DNA of 64,000 nucleotides from Cercospora beticola. Lineage: Eukaryota; Ascomycota; Dothideomycetes; Mycosphaerellales; Mycosphaerellaceae. The notes beneath the pieces are model-generated. The model saw only the letters and a program-made list of their open reading frames with translations. It was not told the DNA's origin and searched no databases. Made by a program: the position numbers and the translations under genes. This document shows positions 45,134-56,637 of this stretch, in pieces. The stretch covers positions 2,728,001 through 2,792,000 of the forward strand of contig NC_088938.1 of assembly GCF_033473495.1 (NCBI RefSeq), in the 5' to 3' direction. The first letter of the stretch is position 1, and every line of letters starts with the position of its first letter.

Positions 45134-48100
45134 CTATTGTCCTTCCTCCAGCATACGGCATGCTTTGCGTATACCATCCGCCGTACCGTCAATATTCTCC
45201 TTCTCAAACGGAGTGAAATGATCTCCTGGAATGTCCAGAACATCAATCTCTTCGCCCATTAACTCCTCCCAAGCACGAGTGCAAATGGAAGGATCGCTTC
45301 GATCATGCAGCCATTCGTTTTCTGGAAGACCTTCGACGCCCAAGTCCAAGCCCTCTGAGGATCTCAACAAGACAATTCGAGGCAGTGGCCCTTTTGGCGA
45401 GGGACGATATTTGCCGAGTAGAGCCGCACGGCGTAGATTGTTCCTAATCGTAAGAGCTCCGATAGCAGCTTCGAAGTCTGCTGCAGCCTTGGACCTGGGC
45501 TTGGACAATTTCAGTGTAGCGTCCATTGCCACCTCGATCGTCTCTCGTGCAATTGGCTTGTGATCCTTGGGCTGAGGCGGGTCGATCAGGACAACACCTA
45601 ATGTGCTGGTACTTTTGTTGCTTTGCAGTTTTCGTGCCGCCTCGAATGCGATGATTCCGCCAAAAGACCAGCCTGCGATAATGACACTTTGGTAACCAAA
45701 GTCTGAACTATGTTTTGCGATCATATTTGCATAGTTCTGGGCAACTTCCTCAATCGACTTCCAGTCGTCTTTCAGATCGGCAAGGAGTCGGCCATCCTGG
45801 ATTGTGTAAACGTCTCGGTTCAGTGGGTCCAGTCGGTTGTAGTGCAAACATATGCCCGCGCCAGGGTGTATGAGGTATATCGGGGGAGCTTCGGGCGAGC
45901 TCTCGTCCCACTGGATCTGATTTGGGCTTTCAACATGGCCCAGTCGGCGTTCCAATAGCTCAAGCATATCCTTAGTCAAGGCAGACTCAGGTTCCACTGG
46001 AGAGCGGCTACCAGAGGAGCTCGTCGTGCTCTCGATCTTGGGCATGCCTAGTCTAGCAATATTAGTGATCAGTCTTTGGACAAGTTTAGAGCATTTTGCT
46101 CACCTTTAGGACTCCTGGACGTCGGACTGCTGCGTGAGCGCATGGGTACTGGAGTTGCTCCACGTGAAGCACTTCTCGTCACGAGGTTCTCCATATCGCC
46201 CACTGTCTTACATGCAGACAGCTCAGAGACGCTCGGTTTTTGGCCGATTGCCTCCTCCAGTTTTCTATCGAGCTCAAACATCATGATTGAGTCCACGCCC
46301 ATCGCGGAAAGTGTCGTTCGCGTGTCGATCTTCTTTGGATCCACGCCCGTAGCCTCGGATAGAATAGTGATGACAGTGTCCTGGCTTGTGGCGATGCTCC
46401 TGGAAGTCCCGGGGCTACTCGTGCCTCTTGTGGATTCCGTTACAGACGCCTGTTCTGTTGGCACCTCGTCTGAATCCTTCGATTCTCGCCTAGCAGGACT
46501 TGTCGACGCCGACTCTGGTTTGCTGTTTCTCCTTGAAGGAGCTTGCGATGCGAATTCGAAAGCAGCTTGCAACTTGGCTAGCTTTGATCGTCGGAATTCC
46601 ATACCTTTGATGACCGCGATCACGCCGTGATCGTCAACTGCATGTGCATCTGCCAACACGCAATCAGGATCTTCTGTGTTGATGAAGTTGCTGCAGTGAA
46701 CGTCAAACGCCTGGCCGGGAGCGACGTCACCACGAAGGACGGTAGTTGAATGGACGTGGTGGCAGATGCATACAGTCTCGTTGTCGACATTGAGGTTGGC
46801 CGCGAATCCAGCGACATGCAGCATCGTGTCGAGAAGTATGGGTTGGCCTGCATAGTGATCCTCCGTGGGTGGCAGCGCGCAGCTCGCAAAGATTTCTTCC
46901 AATTTGTCATCCAGGTAGATCTTCTTGACAGCGCGATAGGCCGAGCTGTATTCAACGACCCGACTGAAGATCTTGTCGTACATGATAGATGTTGAGAATG
47001 TTTGGTGTTCACCATTTTGAAAATTGGTCCTTCGTCTCGACAAGGCTTGTTCGGTCGCCTGCATCTTGGATCCAGCTTTGGACTTCGCCTGCTCCTTGAT
47101 GGTTCCGACGCAGTGGACTTTGGCATCAGACTCTGGCGCTGCAAAACTCGAGATTTCAAAGTCCGTCTTTCCTTTGCCATTTTCTGGGCGCTGAAGGGTA
47201 ACACGAATAATGTCCTCAGATCCTTCTAGGAATAGTAGAGGCCTCAGGAACTTGACCTTCGACAGTTTGTACGCGACTTCTCTGTCTTGCTCGTTTCGCT
47301 CGCATGTAACAGCAGCGAGGGCCATCTCGGTATAAACGGAAGCAGGACACAGGGCGGTGCCGCAAACGAGATGGCCCTTAATCGCGCTAGCCATAGCCCG
47401 AATGGGCGTCTCGTAGACAACTTCGCCGGTTTTGCTTGTTTCAACCTTTCTCTGCAGGAAGGTGTATGGCAAAGTCTCGGTTGCTGCAGCCATCTCGAGG
47501 CCTTGAGCAATCTCCCGCTTGAAAGGCACGAGAAATCTTGTTGTACTCATGGGCGAGACTGGTATGTCGACCAGTCTAGGTCGATCAGGGAGAGACTCGA
47601 ACAAAGTACGCCAACCGACGTTGACCACGCCATCTCGGTAAAGTGCAGCGAAAAGTTCCGCGAGTGTCTGGTCGGCAGGTTTATCCTTCCTCAAGGTGGC
47701 GAATCGTTGTGAGGCGCCATGTTTGGCAATCTGTAACAGGTCAGTAAAACTTTCGAGGGTATCTGTAGTTATCGCCCTCACCATTGGCAGAAGCATAGGA
47801 TGTGGGCCAATTTCGAGCCACCAGCCACTGTCCAGGTTGTCAATCTGCTCATGTGCGTCGACAATACTGCTGTTGAACGCGACTGGTCCTTTGCAATGCG
47901 CTGCAGTATAGTCATGATCGATGACGTCCTCTTCTCCAACAGCGATCAGCCTCCCGAGGACATTGCTGGCGACGGGTATTGATGGAGGCGAGAAGGTAAG
48001 CGTAGATGCAGCAGCAGCCAGTGGTTCCAAAACAGGGTCAAGGGCCGCAGTGTGGTAGCCGACTGGCACGTCGAGTACTACAGCTTTGTTGTCGGTTTCT

Positions 48101-51100
48101 TCGGAGATGTAACGTACTAGTTCCTTGACATCCACGATGCTGCCGCCTACTACACAGTCGCTCGGAGAGTTTTCGCAGGATACTGTCAGGCTCGCAAATT
48201 GATCCATGGTAAGTAGTTCCTGGCGAACTTGGAAGGCAGGCATGTTAATCGCCACCATGGAGCTCGCGAACAGCTCGCACTTTGTAACGATCAGGCGCGC
48301 TCTTTCGGCGACCAGCCATAAACCGCTGTCCAGATCAAGCACATCAGCTATGACCAAGGCGGCAAGCTCGCCGAGGCTGTGTCCAGCAACGAGTGCTGGC
48401 TTCAGACCAAGACCAATCAAGGAGCGTGCAAGTGCTACCTCGAGCACGAAGACGCCACACTGAAGTGACTGGATGTTCTCCAGATTCTTGATGTCGAACG
48501 TGGCCGTGTCCTCGGTTTGAATCACGTCCAGACAGCCAGGAAATCCCCATTCGACCAAGCGCTGGTTGCAGTGCAGCACGCACTTTCTGAAAGTTGGCAA
48601 CAGTTGAAGAAGTCCTCTTCCCATCCCTGCGTACTGAGATCCTTGTCCGCTGAATAGGAAGCTGACTGGATTATCTGTGCCAGGTGCCTCCGTTACACGA
48701 GCTTTCCTCAAGTTGGCGGCCAGCTCTGATGTTGTTGAGGCGGTCACTGTCAACCGATAGTTGTCAACTTTGCGACGAGCTGTACTGGTGTAGCAGATGT
48801 CTGATATTCTGAGCTCCTGGCCGTTCCCTTCCAGAAATTCAAGCATCTCTTCTCGTGCCTGCTCGAGTAAATCCTCATTCCTTGCCGAGCAGCCGTATAC
48901 GTATGTAAGGGATGGCGTAGTAGTCGTCTCTGTTGTGATCGTTTCGACATGTTCTTGGAGCAACAAGGCTCCATTAGATCCCGCAGCCTATAAGAAGTTA
49001 GATCTTTTACGTCCTCGAGAGAGCGATTGTGTCACGTGAATACTTACACCAAAGTTGTTCAAAAGTGCTGTTCTTAGCTTTCCATTCGACTGCCAATCTC
49101 GTGGTTTCGAAGTGATGTAGGTCTCGTCCCTACCCAGTTCATCGATTGACGGGTTAAGATTTTGCAGTAATGCTTGAGGTGGTATCCGCTCGTGCTTCAC
49201 CATAAGAAGCAACTTCGCCAATGCAGCGCCTCCGGAGGCAGCTTCCAGGTGGCCGATGTTGCTCTTCACCGACGTTACGTGAAGTTTGTTATGAGACTGA
49301 CGACTCTTCGCGAAGACACCTCGTATACTCTTAAGCTCGTTAGGGTCGCCAGCTTGCGTGCCAGTACCATGCGCCTCGACCACAGTCACATCATGAGGGT
49401 TGATGTTCGTCGTGCGCAGCAAGCTTTCGAAAAGCCTCTCTTGAGTCGGCGCATGGGGATGAGTAATGGAAGATGTCAAGCCGGATTGGTTCATTGCGAT
49501 GCCCTTGATCACACCAAAAATCCGGTCGTTCTCGGCAACGGCATCGGACAATCGTTTGAGCACAAAAGATGCACATCCCTCGCTTCGACAGTAGCCATCT
49601 GCACTCTCGTCGAAAGCCTTGCATTGTCCAGTCGGGCTGAGGAAGTGCGCCTTGTCCAGTCCGAGATACATGTCCGGACTCGTGATGATGTTGACGCCTC
49701 CTGCGATAGCTGCACGACAGTCGCCAGCCACTAGAGCTCGCGATGCTTGGTACAGAGCCGTAAGCGAGCTGCTGCAAGCAGTGTCGACAGTCAGTGAAGG
49801 CCCAGACCATTTGTACGCATAAGAGATCCTGCCGCTGATAAATGCTCTGAGTGTGCCAGGAGAGTAGTAAACATCGATGTCGTCCCGTAGGTTATTCACG
49901 TAATCCAGAGTTGCACTCCCGACAAAGCAGCCGAACGTCTCTCGAGAGAATGACGGCGATGAGTCGGGCACGTATCCAGCGCTCTCCAGTGCTCTATGCA
50001 CCGTTTGGAGCATCAGTCGCTGCTGAGGGTCTATCGATGAGGCCTCTCGTGGCGAAATGCCAAATAACTCGTTGTCGAAGTCAAATGGATTGTCGAGAAA
50101 GTTTCCATATTTCGTTCCCATCGAACGATGTCTGTTGACCGGCTTCGCATCGCCTCCCGTGTAATAGTCTTCGATATGGAAACGGTCTTCTGGAATCTGT
50201 CGATCTGTTAATATAGGAAGTTTGTGACAGTGCTCATTTGTATAGAACATACCTCAGAACAGCTATTGATGCCGTTCATCAAGTTTTGCCAGAAAGTTTC
50301 CAGGTCTGGTGCTCCTGGCAAGTCTACCCCGACACCTACGATCGCGATGTCTTCCGAATTGTGATTCGATGATCCAGCATTCCGCGACACGTCACGAACT
50401 TCGATGTTCAAATCAACATATTCGTGTCCAGTCAGAGCACCATAGCCAGGTCCATAATTCCAAACTGCCACGGAATTATCAGTAGGCATTTCGCTAGCAA
50501 CTGTCAATATGGCGTCTTGTACAGCAACCCAGTTTGTCGGGGCGGCCAAGGTCATCTTCAAGATCATCTCGTAAAGATCAGTCTGACCGCCTTGATCGTC
50601 AGACTTGATGAGTGACCCATCGATAGTGTTGAGCAGCGGTATTATAAGATCGCGTGTAGATGGGAATCGAAGCTTCCGCCGTTTTGAATCTTCGAGCAGA
50701 GCTGTGATTTGTGCCTGGCCATATCTCTCGTTGTGGTAGAGTGAGTGGATGTTGGTCGGCCTCACGCTGCACTTGCTTGGTAGTTGTGATTTTACGAAAC
50801 GCTGTAGGTCTATACCTTTGCCAGAGATTGTAACACAGTGGGCTGAGTTGATTGCGCTGATGAATATCGGCGGCCGGTCGTGCTGCCAGAAGTCAGTGGA
50901 TGCAGTTGAAGAGGGATCAAGTTGCCATACCTGTGAATCATAGGATGAGAGAATTTTGGACATTTCATCTTGTCCAATATTAGCCACCACCAAGCTCCAT
51001 GGAAGCTCCGATGGCAGCTTAGTGACCTCCCTTCGCATACGCCAGCTGGCGAGGCCGATCAGAATTGCTGCTCGAAAACAATGTTCTGCATTGGCAATGA

Positions 51101-51512
51101 ACTGCAGTACATTGTCCGAGGAAGCGACTGCCACTGCAGTGAGTAATCCCATGCAGAATCCAGCTGTTGCTACGGAATCCCTTGATCCGTCCTCTCTTGC
51201 GGAGTTCTGGAGAGCCAGATGGCGCAGAGACTGGACCACGCAAAGGGTCGCATTCTGGACAGCTGGATGGCCATGGTATCGCTGGCATGGCTCAATGAGG
51301 TCTTTCGGAGAAAGTAGGTCGTCCAGGTCGATGCCATTGTCATGTTGAGCCTCCCTTGCAGCTATGGTTACTTCTTCGACGAACGCTCTGTGACAAGCTT
51401 CGATAAGAATTTTGCCATGTGGCAGTCGAGAGTCTCTGAAAGCCTGATCTCTGGTTGCATCGCTGAATAGTGCATCAGAGCCAAGCCCCGCGAACACTGG
51501 TATCTTGCCCAT
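45134..51512 (-). CDS. non-reducing polyketide synthase, SAT-KS-AT-PT-ACP-TE
   Basis: Minus-strand exons 50253..51512, 49048..50196, 46104..48987 and 45134..46047; introns 56, 59 and 56 bp; 2068 aa. Domains in order: starter-unit acyltransferase with GFCMG (Cys120); ketosynthase with DTACSSS (Cys561), EAHGTGT (His696) and [11 protein letters not shown] (His736); malonyl transferase with GHSLGE (Ser1007); product template with the catalytic His in IKGHLVCG (His1342) and Asp in [12 protein letters not shown] (Asp1523); one acyl carrier with GVDSIM (Ser1703); thioesterase with GWSFGG (Ser1892) and GDHFTPF (His2041). There are no reducing domains and no C-methyltransferase. It should assemble and cyclise an aromatic polyketide in the cytosol and release it through the TE. 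All key residues are present. It shares a 686-bp promoter with the O-methyltransferase. Chain length and cyclisation mode cannot be read reliably by eye. Confidence 0.96.
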
Positions 51513-52198
51513 TGTAGATTCAACTTAGTTTTGTTACTTCCATGTGCATGGAATAGTCATCGTCGTCTTCTTTGCGTTAAGCGTAGGAGCGAACAAAAGT
51601 AAATGTTCAATTATACATGCGATTGTCGTCGCAGTTTCGATCGTAACATTCGATGCGTCGAAAGATGTGCAGTACTGTAGTGGGAGTACTTGCAAAGATA
51701 CAAACGCTCGTCGATCAAAGCGTGGCATCTGAACTTGACCAGTTTCATTCGGGATTTGCAAGTACCTGGTTAAGCTTTCGACGGATCCTAGCCAATCCTA
51801 AGCGTGTGTCGATCTCTGCACCTCGTCAAGTTCGTCCAGAACGCCGACGCAGCGTGCGGAGCAGAGACCTGGTGGTTAGCTAGGACACCTGTCGAATGGA
51901 GATGATGCCTCGGAACGCGTGTTCTAGATTTTGTAATACTGCTGTGACTGCAACTTGACAGCTTGTCACGCGTACATATTGGTCGATCGCATCCCAAACG
52001 TGTGGGCATACAAGGTTCCGCCCGCAGACAGCACATGGTACCAGACAATCTGCTGCATAGACCGTTGAGAGTTAACCACCGACCACGTTGCAGATTAATG
52101 GGAGAACGTTCGAGATCGGCAAATTGACCTGATTCTGCAGCTTATGCTCCTTCAGATTCCACCAGTGTCATCACATTGCTGCCGCAGCACACCAAATC
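51513..52198. promoter_or_regulatory. bidirectional PKS/methyltransferase promoter with paired TCG-N6-CGA sites
   Basis: The palindromic pattern TCG-N6-CGA occurs at 51629..51640 (TCGCAGTTTCGA) and 51650..51661 (TCGATGCGTCGA), 21 bp apart and 117-149 bp upstream of the PKS start. The pattern resembles, with one extra spacer base, the TCG-N5-CGA site of the aflatoxin regulator AflR. A perfect palindrome GAACGTTC lies near 52104. Function is inferred. Confidence 0.45.
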
Positions 52199-53456
52199 AT
52201 GGCATTGAATGCAGCACAAGCCGACGAGTTGCGCCGACTGGCTGCAGAAGTCAACGATGCTGTCGAGGCGCGCATCCGAGGTGAAGCTGGTGCGGTCGAG
52301 AAAATCCGAAGGACTACGCAGAGCGTGCAGCTGGCGGGCATGGGTGCGTTCGAGTACTGGGGCAATCAATTGTGGCAGCCGTTGAAGAGCATTTGCTTGG
52401 TGATGGCTCAAGAGATTGGCGTACTGCCTAAACTCAATGCTCATGCTGGGCCTGTCGATGCTGCCAGTATCGCCAAGAGCGTCAGCTCAGACGAGCTCCT
52501 GATCTGTAAGACTGTTGTGTTTGCACTGGTGCATCTCTTGACAAAAGCTAAGAATTTGTGTAGCCCGTCTGATGCGAGTGCTTACTTCTGTTGGCGTCGG
52601 CCGTGAAGTAGCACCAAACACGTATGAAGCAAATGTTATCAGCGAAATCGCGGGCAGCGAAGGTGGCCAGGCCGGGATCAAGTATCTCAATGAGTTACTC
52701 TTCTCGGTTGCAGCTCGTATAGTGCCGTACATGCGTGAGCATGGGTTCAAACAGTTTCCAACACGTCCACAAGAAATGGATCCGACGCAATTCACCTTCG
52801 ATGGCCGGATGATGTGGGACTATCTCAAAGACACTCCAGAGATGAAGAACTCTTTCGACACCCTGATGAGGGAGAATCGAAAGGGGAACAAGCCTTGGTT
52901 CACCATCTTCCCTTTTGCGCAGGAAGTTGGAGCTGCCTGCAAGAGCACGGAAGAAGTCCTGCTAGTCGATGTCGGCGGCAATCGTGGAGCTGACATACTG
53001 GATTTCCACAAGGCCAACCCTGACCTCGCCGGTCGTCTGGTACTTCAAGACCTTCCCGAGACCATTGCGAACGTGGACAGGTCAACAATGGACGGCATTG
53101 ACTTGCAGCCTTATGACTTCTTTACACCACAGCCGGTAAAAGGCGCCAAAGCCTATTTCTGGCGCTGGATCTTGCACGATTGGGATGATGACTCAATCCG
53201 CAAGTTCCTTGGCAACACGATACAGGCCATGGACTCCGACAGCCGTCTTCTGATTGAGGAGTTCGTTCTTCCGGACACTGGGGCCGATGTGAAGACCAGC
53301 CACCTGGACATTATGATGATGCTGTATCATTCTGGCATGGAACGCACCCTCAGCCAGTGGAGGGAGCTCCTCACGAGCTGTGGCGTAGACATTGTCAAAG
53401 TCTGGACACGTCCTGACACCGATTCCAGTGTTTTGGAGTGCAGGCGTTCCAAGTGA
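52199..53456 (+). CDS. SAM-dependent O-methyltransferase (family 2)
   Basis: Exons 52199..52505 and 52564..53456, 58-bp intron (399 aa). The join gives DELLISRLMRVLTSVGV, the conserved end of the winged-helix dimerisation domain (about residues 1-120). The catalytic domain has the SAM-binding VDVGGNRGAD, the LQDLP loop, and WILHDWDD with the general-base His at about residue 307. These features define caffeate-type O-methyltransferases, common in aromatic polyketide pathways. The likely substrate is a phenolic hydroxyl of the product of the divergent PKS; position and timing are not readable. No targeting signal; cytosolic. Confidence 0.93.
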
Positions 53457-54366
53457 ACTGAGCTCCTGGTACCAGCGTGTCGGTCGCCGATCGCACTGGA
53501 AACCGTACACCCGACCCAGGCAGAGTGGTCAGGGGTGTCGCGCTTTCGAAACCACGCGCCAGAATGCGCGTCTCAAGTCCGCCAGCAGGTAAAGTCCGAC
53601 TAACAATGAGCAGAGGCAAAGACCGCAGCGCAGCGGTGCACAGGCGATGGAATTAGGAATGTATTCGATGAAACATAGATTTTTAGAGACAGAATGTGAA
53701 GTCCCAGATTCCAGGCATCCAAATCTCCGTCGTGCCAAGAAACGACCAGCATCCAACCTTGTTTCCACGTCACCGCATCTTCCTTCATCTGTGCTCCGAC
53801 AACAACGTGCATCCGCATTCATCAAACCATTATAACCATCATCTCCAGCATCTCCATGATCATGGCCTCCTTGAATTTGGTCGACGCCGTTCACCACGTG
53901 CAATGTCACGGGTTCAGGGTCTGGACCTCCTCCTCGCCTCGAACCGTCAGAAGCAAAAACGGCGTAGTCTGATGATCTGCATGGCGTGCGCCCGCACATC
54001 ATAGTTGGCGATATTGGCAAGACACCTTTTGCAGTGGCACTCCGCTATACTACCGCGACTACCGAACGTACACAACAAACCTCCGCCTCGGACTCACACC
54101 TTGCCGGGGCTATGTTGACGGCGTGGCGCCAGAAACACAACTAGAGCGGTGATCACCCGCATCACATATTCGTCATTTCCTGGGCGATTGTTGTGGCCTC
54201 CATCTCCTCTGAATCACGTTACAAGATTGCGGGCAACGGGCGAGCCTTGGGCTTGGCGAGGTACCATCGTGGATGCGACGAGATACCGCCTGCTCTTCGT
54301 CGCGATATGGGAACTTCAGCAACCGGCAGGTCTTTCAAATGCGTCGTGTGACGTGAAATATTCACT
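53457..54366. promoter_or_regulatory. MFS promoter region with one TCG-N6-CGA site
   Basis: 910 bp between methyltransferase stop and transporter start. TCGTGGATGCGA at 54267..54278 lies about 90-100 bp upstream of the transporter ATG and fits the pattern seen in the PKS promoter. A 163-codon minus-strand frame (53529..54020) is not convincing. Confidence 0.4.
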
Positions 54367-56019
54367 ATGGGGGCCCTTCACGATGAAGAGAAGTCCGTTC
54401 AATCTTTTTCCAACGACAGTTACACGTATACAGCAGACAGTCGAGGTTCAATATCAGAGACTATTCAACATGGCCAGCAGGATGGATCTGAGACTGTTCA
54501 AAATGGCCAACAAGACGGCAACAGTCGACCGGCATGCTTCAAGTCCACGACACAAGAGATCTTCTTCGTGCTGTCCGCGACCATGGCAATTGCAATGTCG
54601 TCGCTACTCCAAGGCTCCGTGACAGTCACCTCATCTTCGATAGGAAGCGATCTGGACATGAGCACAGCAGAAATCACATGGATCACAGCAGCAAATTCGC
54701 TCAGCGCAGGCGCCTTTCTACTACTCTTCGCCAAACTAGCAGACCTTTTCGGCCGACGACTTCTCTTTGTCGTGTCTCTGTTACTATTCTCCATCTTCGC
54801 TCTTGGCGCTGGTTTCGCGAATGAGGGCATCACACTCGATATTTTAAATGGTGTCCTAGGACTCTTCAACGCCAGCGCAGTTCCTGCAGCACAAGGTCTG
54901 CTGAGCTTGTCGTATCCCACCTCGAGCAAAAGGCGCAACTATGCCTTTGCTTGCTTCGCAGCAGGAAACCCTCTAGGCTTCGCCTTCGGAGCGATCTTTG
55001 GCGGCGTGGCGGCGACAATTTTCAACTGGCGAGCGTCCTTCTGGCTCATCGCTATCGTCTTCTTTGTCTTTACAATCATTGGCGCGATTACGATTCCGCG
55101 AGATCCAGAGGCCAAGAAGGAACTGAACAGGGACACTTTGAAGCACTTTGATCTCGTGGGCGTCTTTTGCGTGGTCTTCGGCATTGGCATGTTCAGCGCA
55201 TCTCTGAGTCTCGGCGATACTGCGCCGCAGGGCTGGACGACCAACTATGTCCTTGCTCTGCTCATCCTCGGAGCACTCCTTCTCGTTGCCTTTGTTCTCT
55301 GGGACATCTGGATTGGAGACGAATATGCACTCGTACCCATGAGCATCTGGAAGGACCGAGATTTCACGTTAGCACTCTCAATCCTCTCCCTTGGCTTCCT
55401 GGCCTTCACACCGGGAACGTTCTTCTACGCCCTCTACCTGCAAAATATCTGGGAATTCTCGCCTATTATGGTCGCCGTCCATCTACTACCCATGTTCATT
55501 GTTGGCCTCGTTGCCAATACCGTCGCCGGCCTCATCCTACATCGCGTCTCGAACAAGCTTCTCATGCTGATTGGCGCGGCCTGCTATACAATCGCCTTCC
55601 TGCTCCTGGCCTTGAACCGAAGATCCAGCAGCTACTGGGCATTCGCATTCCCAGCACAAGTCCTCATCGTCATCGCCGCAGACGTACAGTTCAATGTCTG
55701 CAACATGCTTGTCATGACAAGCTTACCAAAATCTCATCAAAGCGTCGCAGGAGGCATCTTCCAGACTGCTGTACGATTGACAGCTGTCGTCGGTTTCGGC
55801 GTCGCAACTGCTGTTTTCAACGCCGTCGAGGCTAACCCACGACTATCTGGATTCTGGGACGAAGAGACACAACCCTATACAGCTGTATTCTGGGTCTCGA
55901 TGGCACACTCCGCACTCAGCATGTGTTTGGTGCCTTTTCTCACTTTAGGAACTCAAGGCGGAGACGAGAAGGATAGCGTGATCACTGCCGACGAATCGTC
56001 CAGCCAGATGAAGAGCTGA
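54367..56019 (+). CDS. MFS multidrug-type exporter (DHA14 family)
   Basis: Single exon, 550 aa. The cytosolic N-terminus (about 65 residues) contains a tandem duplication (TIQHGQQDGSE / TVQNGQQDGN), followed by about 14 hydrophobic segments. Motif A between helices 2 and 3 is AKLADLFGRRLL; the WITAANSLSAGAFLL and PAAQGLLS segments are typical of DHA14 drug:H+ antiporters. It should act in the plasma or vacuolar membrane and may export the cluster product or provide self-protection. It is the right-most gene that fits the pathway. The next genes to the right are an unknown protein and methionine synthase. Confidence 0.92.
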   Translation: MGALHDEEKSVQSFSNDSYTYTADSRGSISETIQHGQQDGSETVQNGQQDGNSRPACFKSTTQEIFFVLSATMAIAMSSLLQGSVTVTSSSIGSDLDMSTAEITWITAANSLSAGAFLLLFAKLADLFGRRLLFVVSLLLFSIFALGAGFANEGITLDILNGVLGLFNASAVPAAQGLLSLSYPTSSKRRNYAFACFAAGNPLGFAFGAIFGGVAATIFNWRASFWLIAIVFFVFTIIGAITIPRDPEAKKELNRDTLKHFDLVGVFCVVFGIGMFSASLSLGDTAPQGWTTNYVLALLILGALLLVAFVLWDIWIGDEYALVPMSIWKDRDFTLALSILSLGFLAFTPGTFFYALYLQNIWEFSPIMVAVHLLPMFIVGLVANTVAGLILHRVSNKLLMLIGAACYTIAFLLLALNRRSSSYWAFAFPAQVLIVIAADVQFNVCNMLVMTSLPKSHQSVAGGIFQTAVRLTAVVGFGVATAVFNAVEANPRLSGFWDEETQPYTAVFWVSMAHSALSMCLVPFLTLGTQGGDEKDSVITADESSSQMKS

Positions 56020-56637
56020 ACACCGGCCTGACTGGGATTAACGCACCGAAGAAACCTCTTGTGGGAGACCGCCTTTCACAGACTAGCTGCAGCATCAAGT
56101 CTGTCGCGAACTACAACGACAATATCTCGCGATCCATACATCTCTGTCCACCGACCATCAAGTCAGTCAATACGCGAAACAGCCACACTCCATGACAATA
56201 ATAGAAGGAAGGCCACCGCATTGATGCAAGCAGACTTGAGGTTCAGATCAGCCATATGTGCCAGTCGATCAGCCACATGCGAGCACTAAAGTCGATGATC
56301 GGAAAACAAGTACTTCTCATGGCCTTCACTGATACCTGGTCGACTCAGGTTGTTCGCTTCGCACTGTTACAGACCATTGCTGGGGTCGGAGTAACATTTG
56401 ATGTTCGCCGAAAGAGGTTGGGACATCAATCCTGCCAGTGGGAGAGAAGGTGAGATTGAAGGCGGAGGGAGCCAAAGACCTGGCACGGTACAGCCTGTCT
56501 CGCTCATATCATGTCGCAAGTCGATCTGAAATATTCCCTGATCGTCAAGACACCAAATTTCAGAGTCTACAGAACTTACGTCAACACTCTCCTGCTGTTT
56601 CAACCCCGCTGTTCTGCGTCTCAATTGTACACGTTCC
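56020..56637. other. intergenic, no gene seen
   Basis: 618 bp between converging genes; likely right edge of the metabolite cluster. Confidence 0.5.

Noticed and set aside
53529..54020. 163-codon minus-strand frame between methyltransferase and MFS gene
   Set aside because: One hydrophobic patch but no motif, and an unlikely N-terminal half; lies in the MFS promoter.
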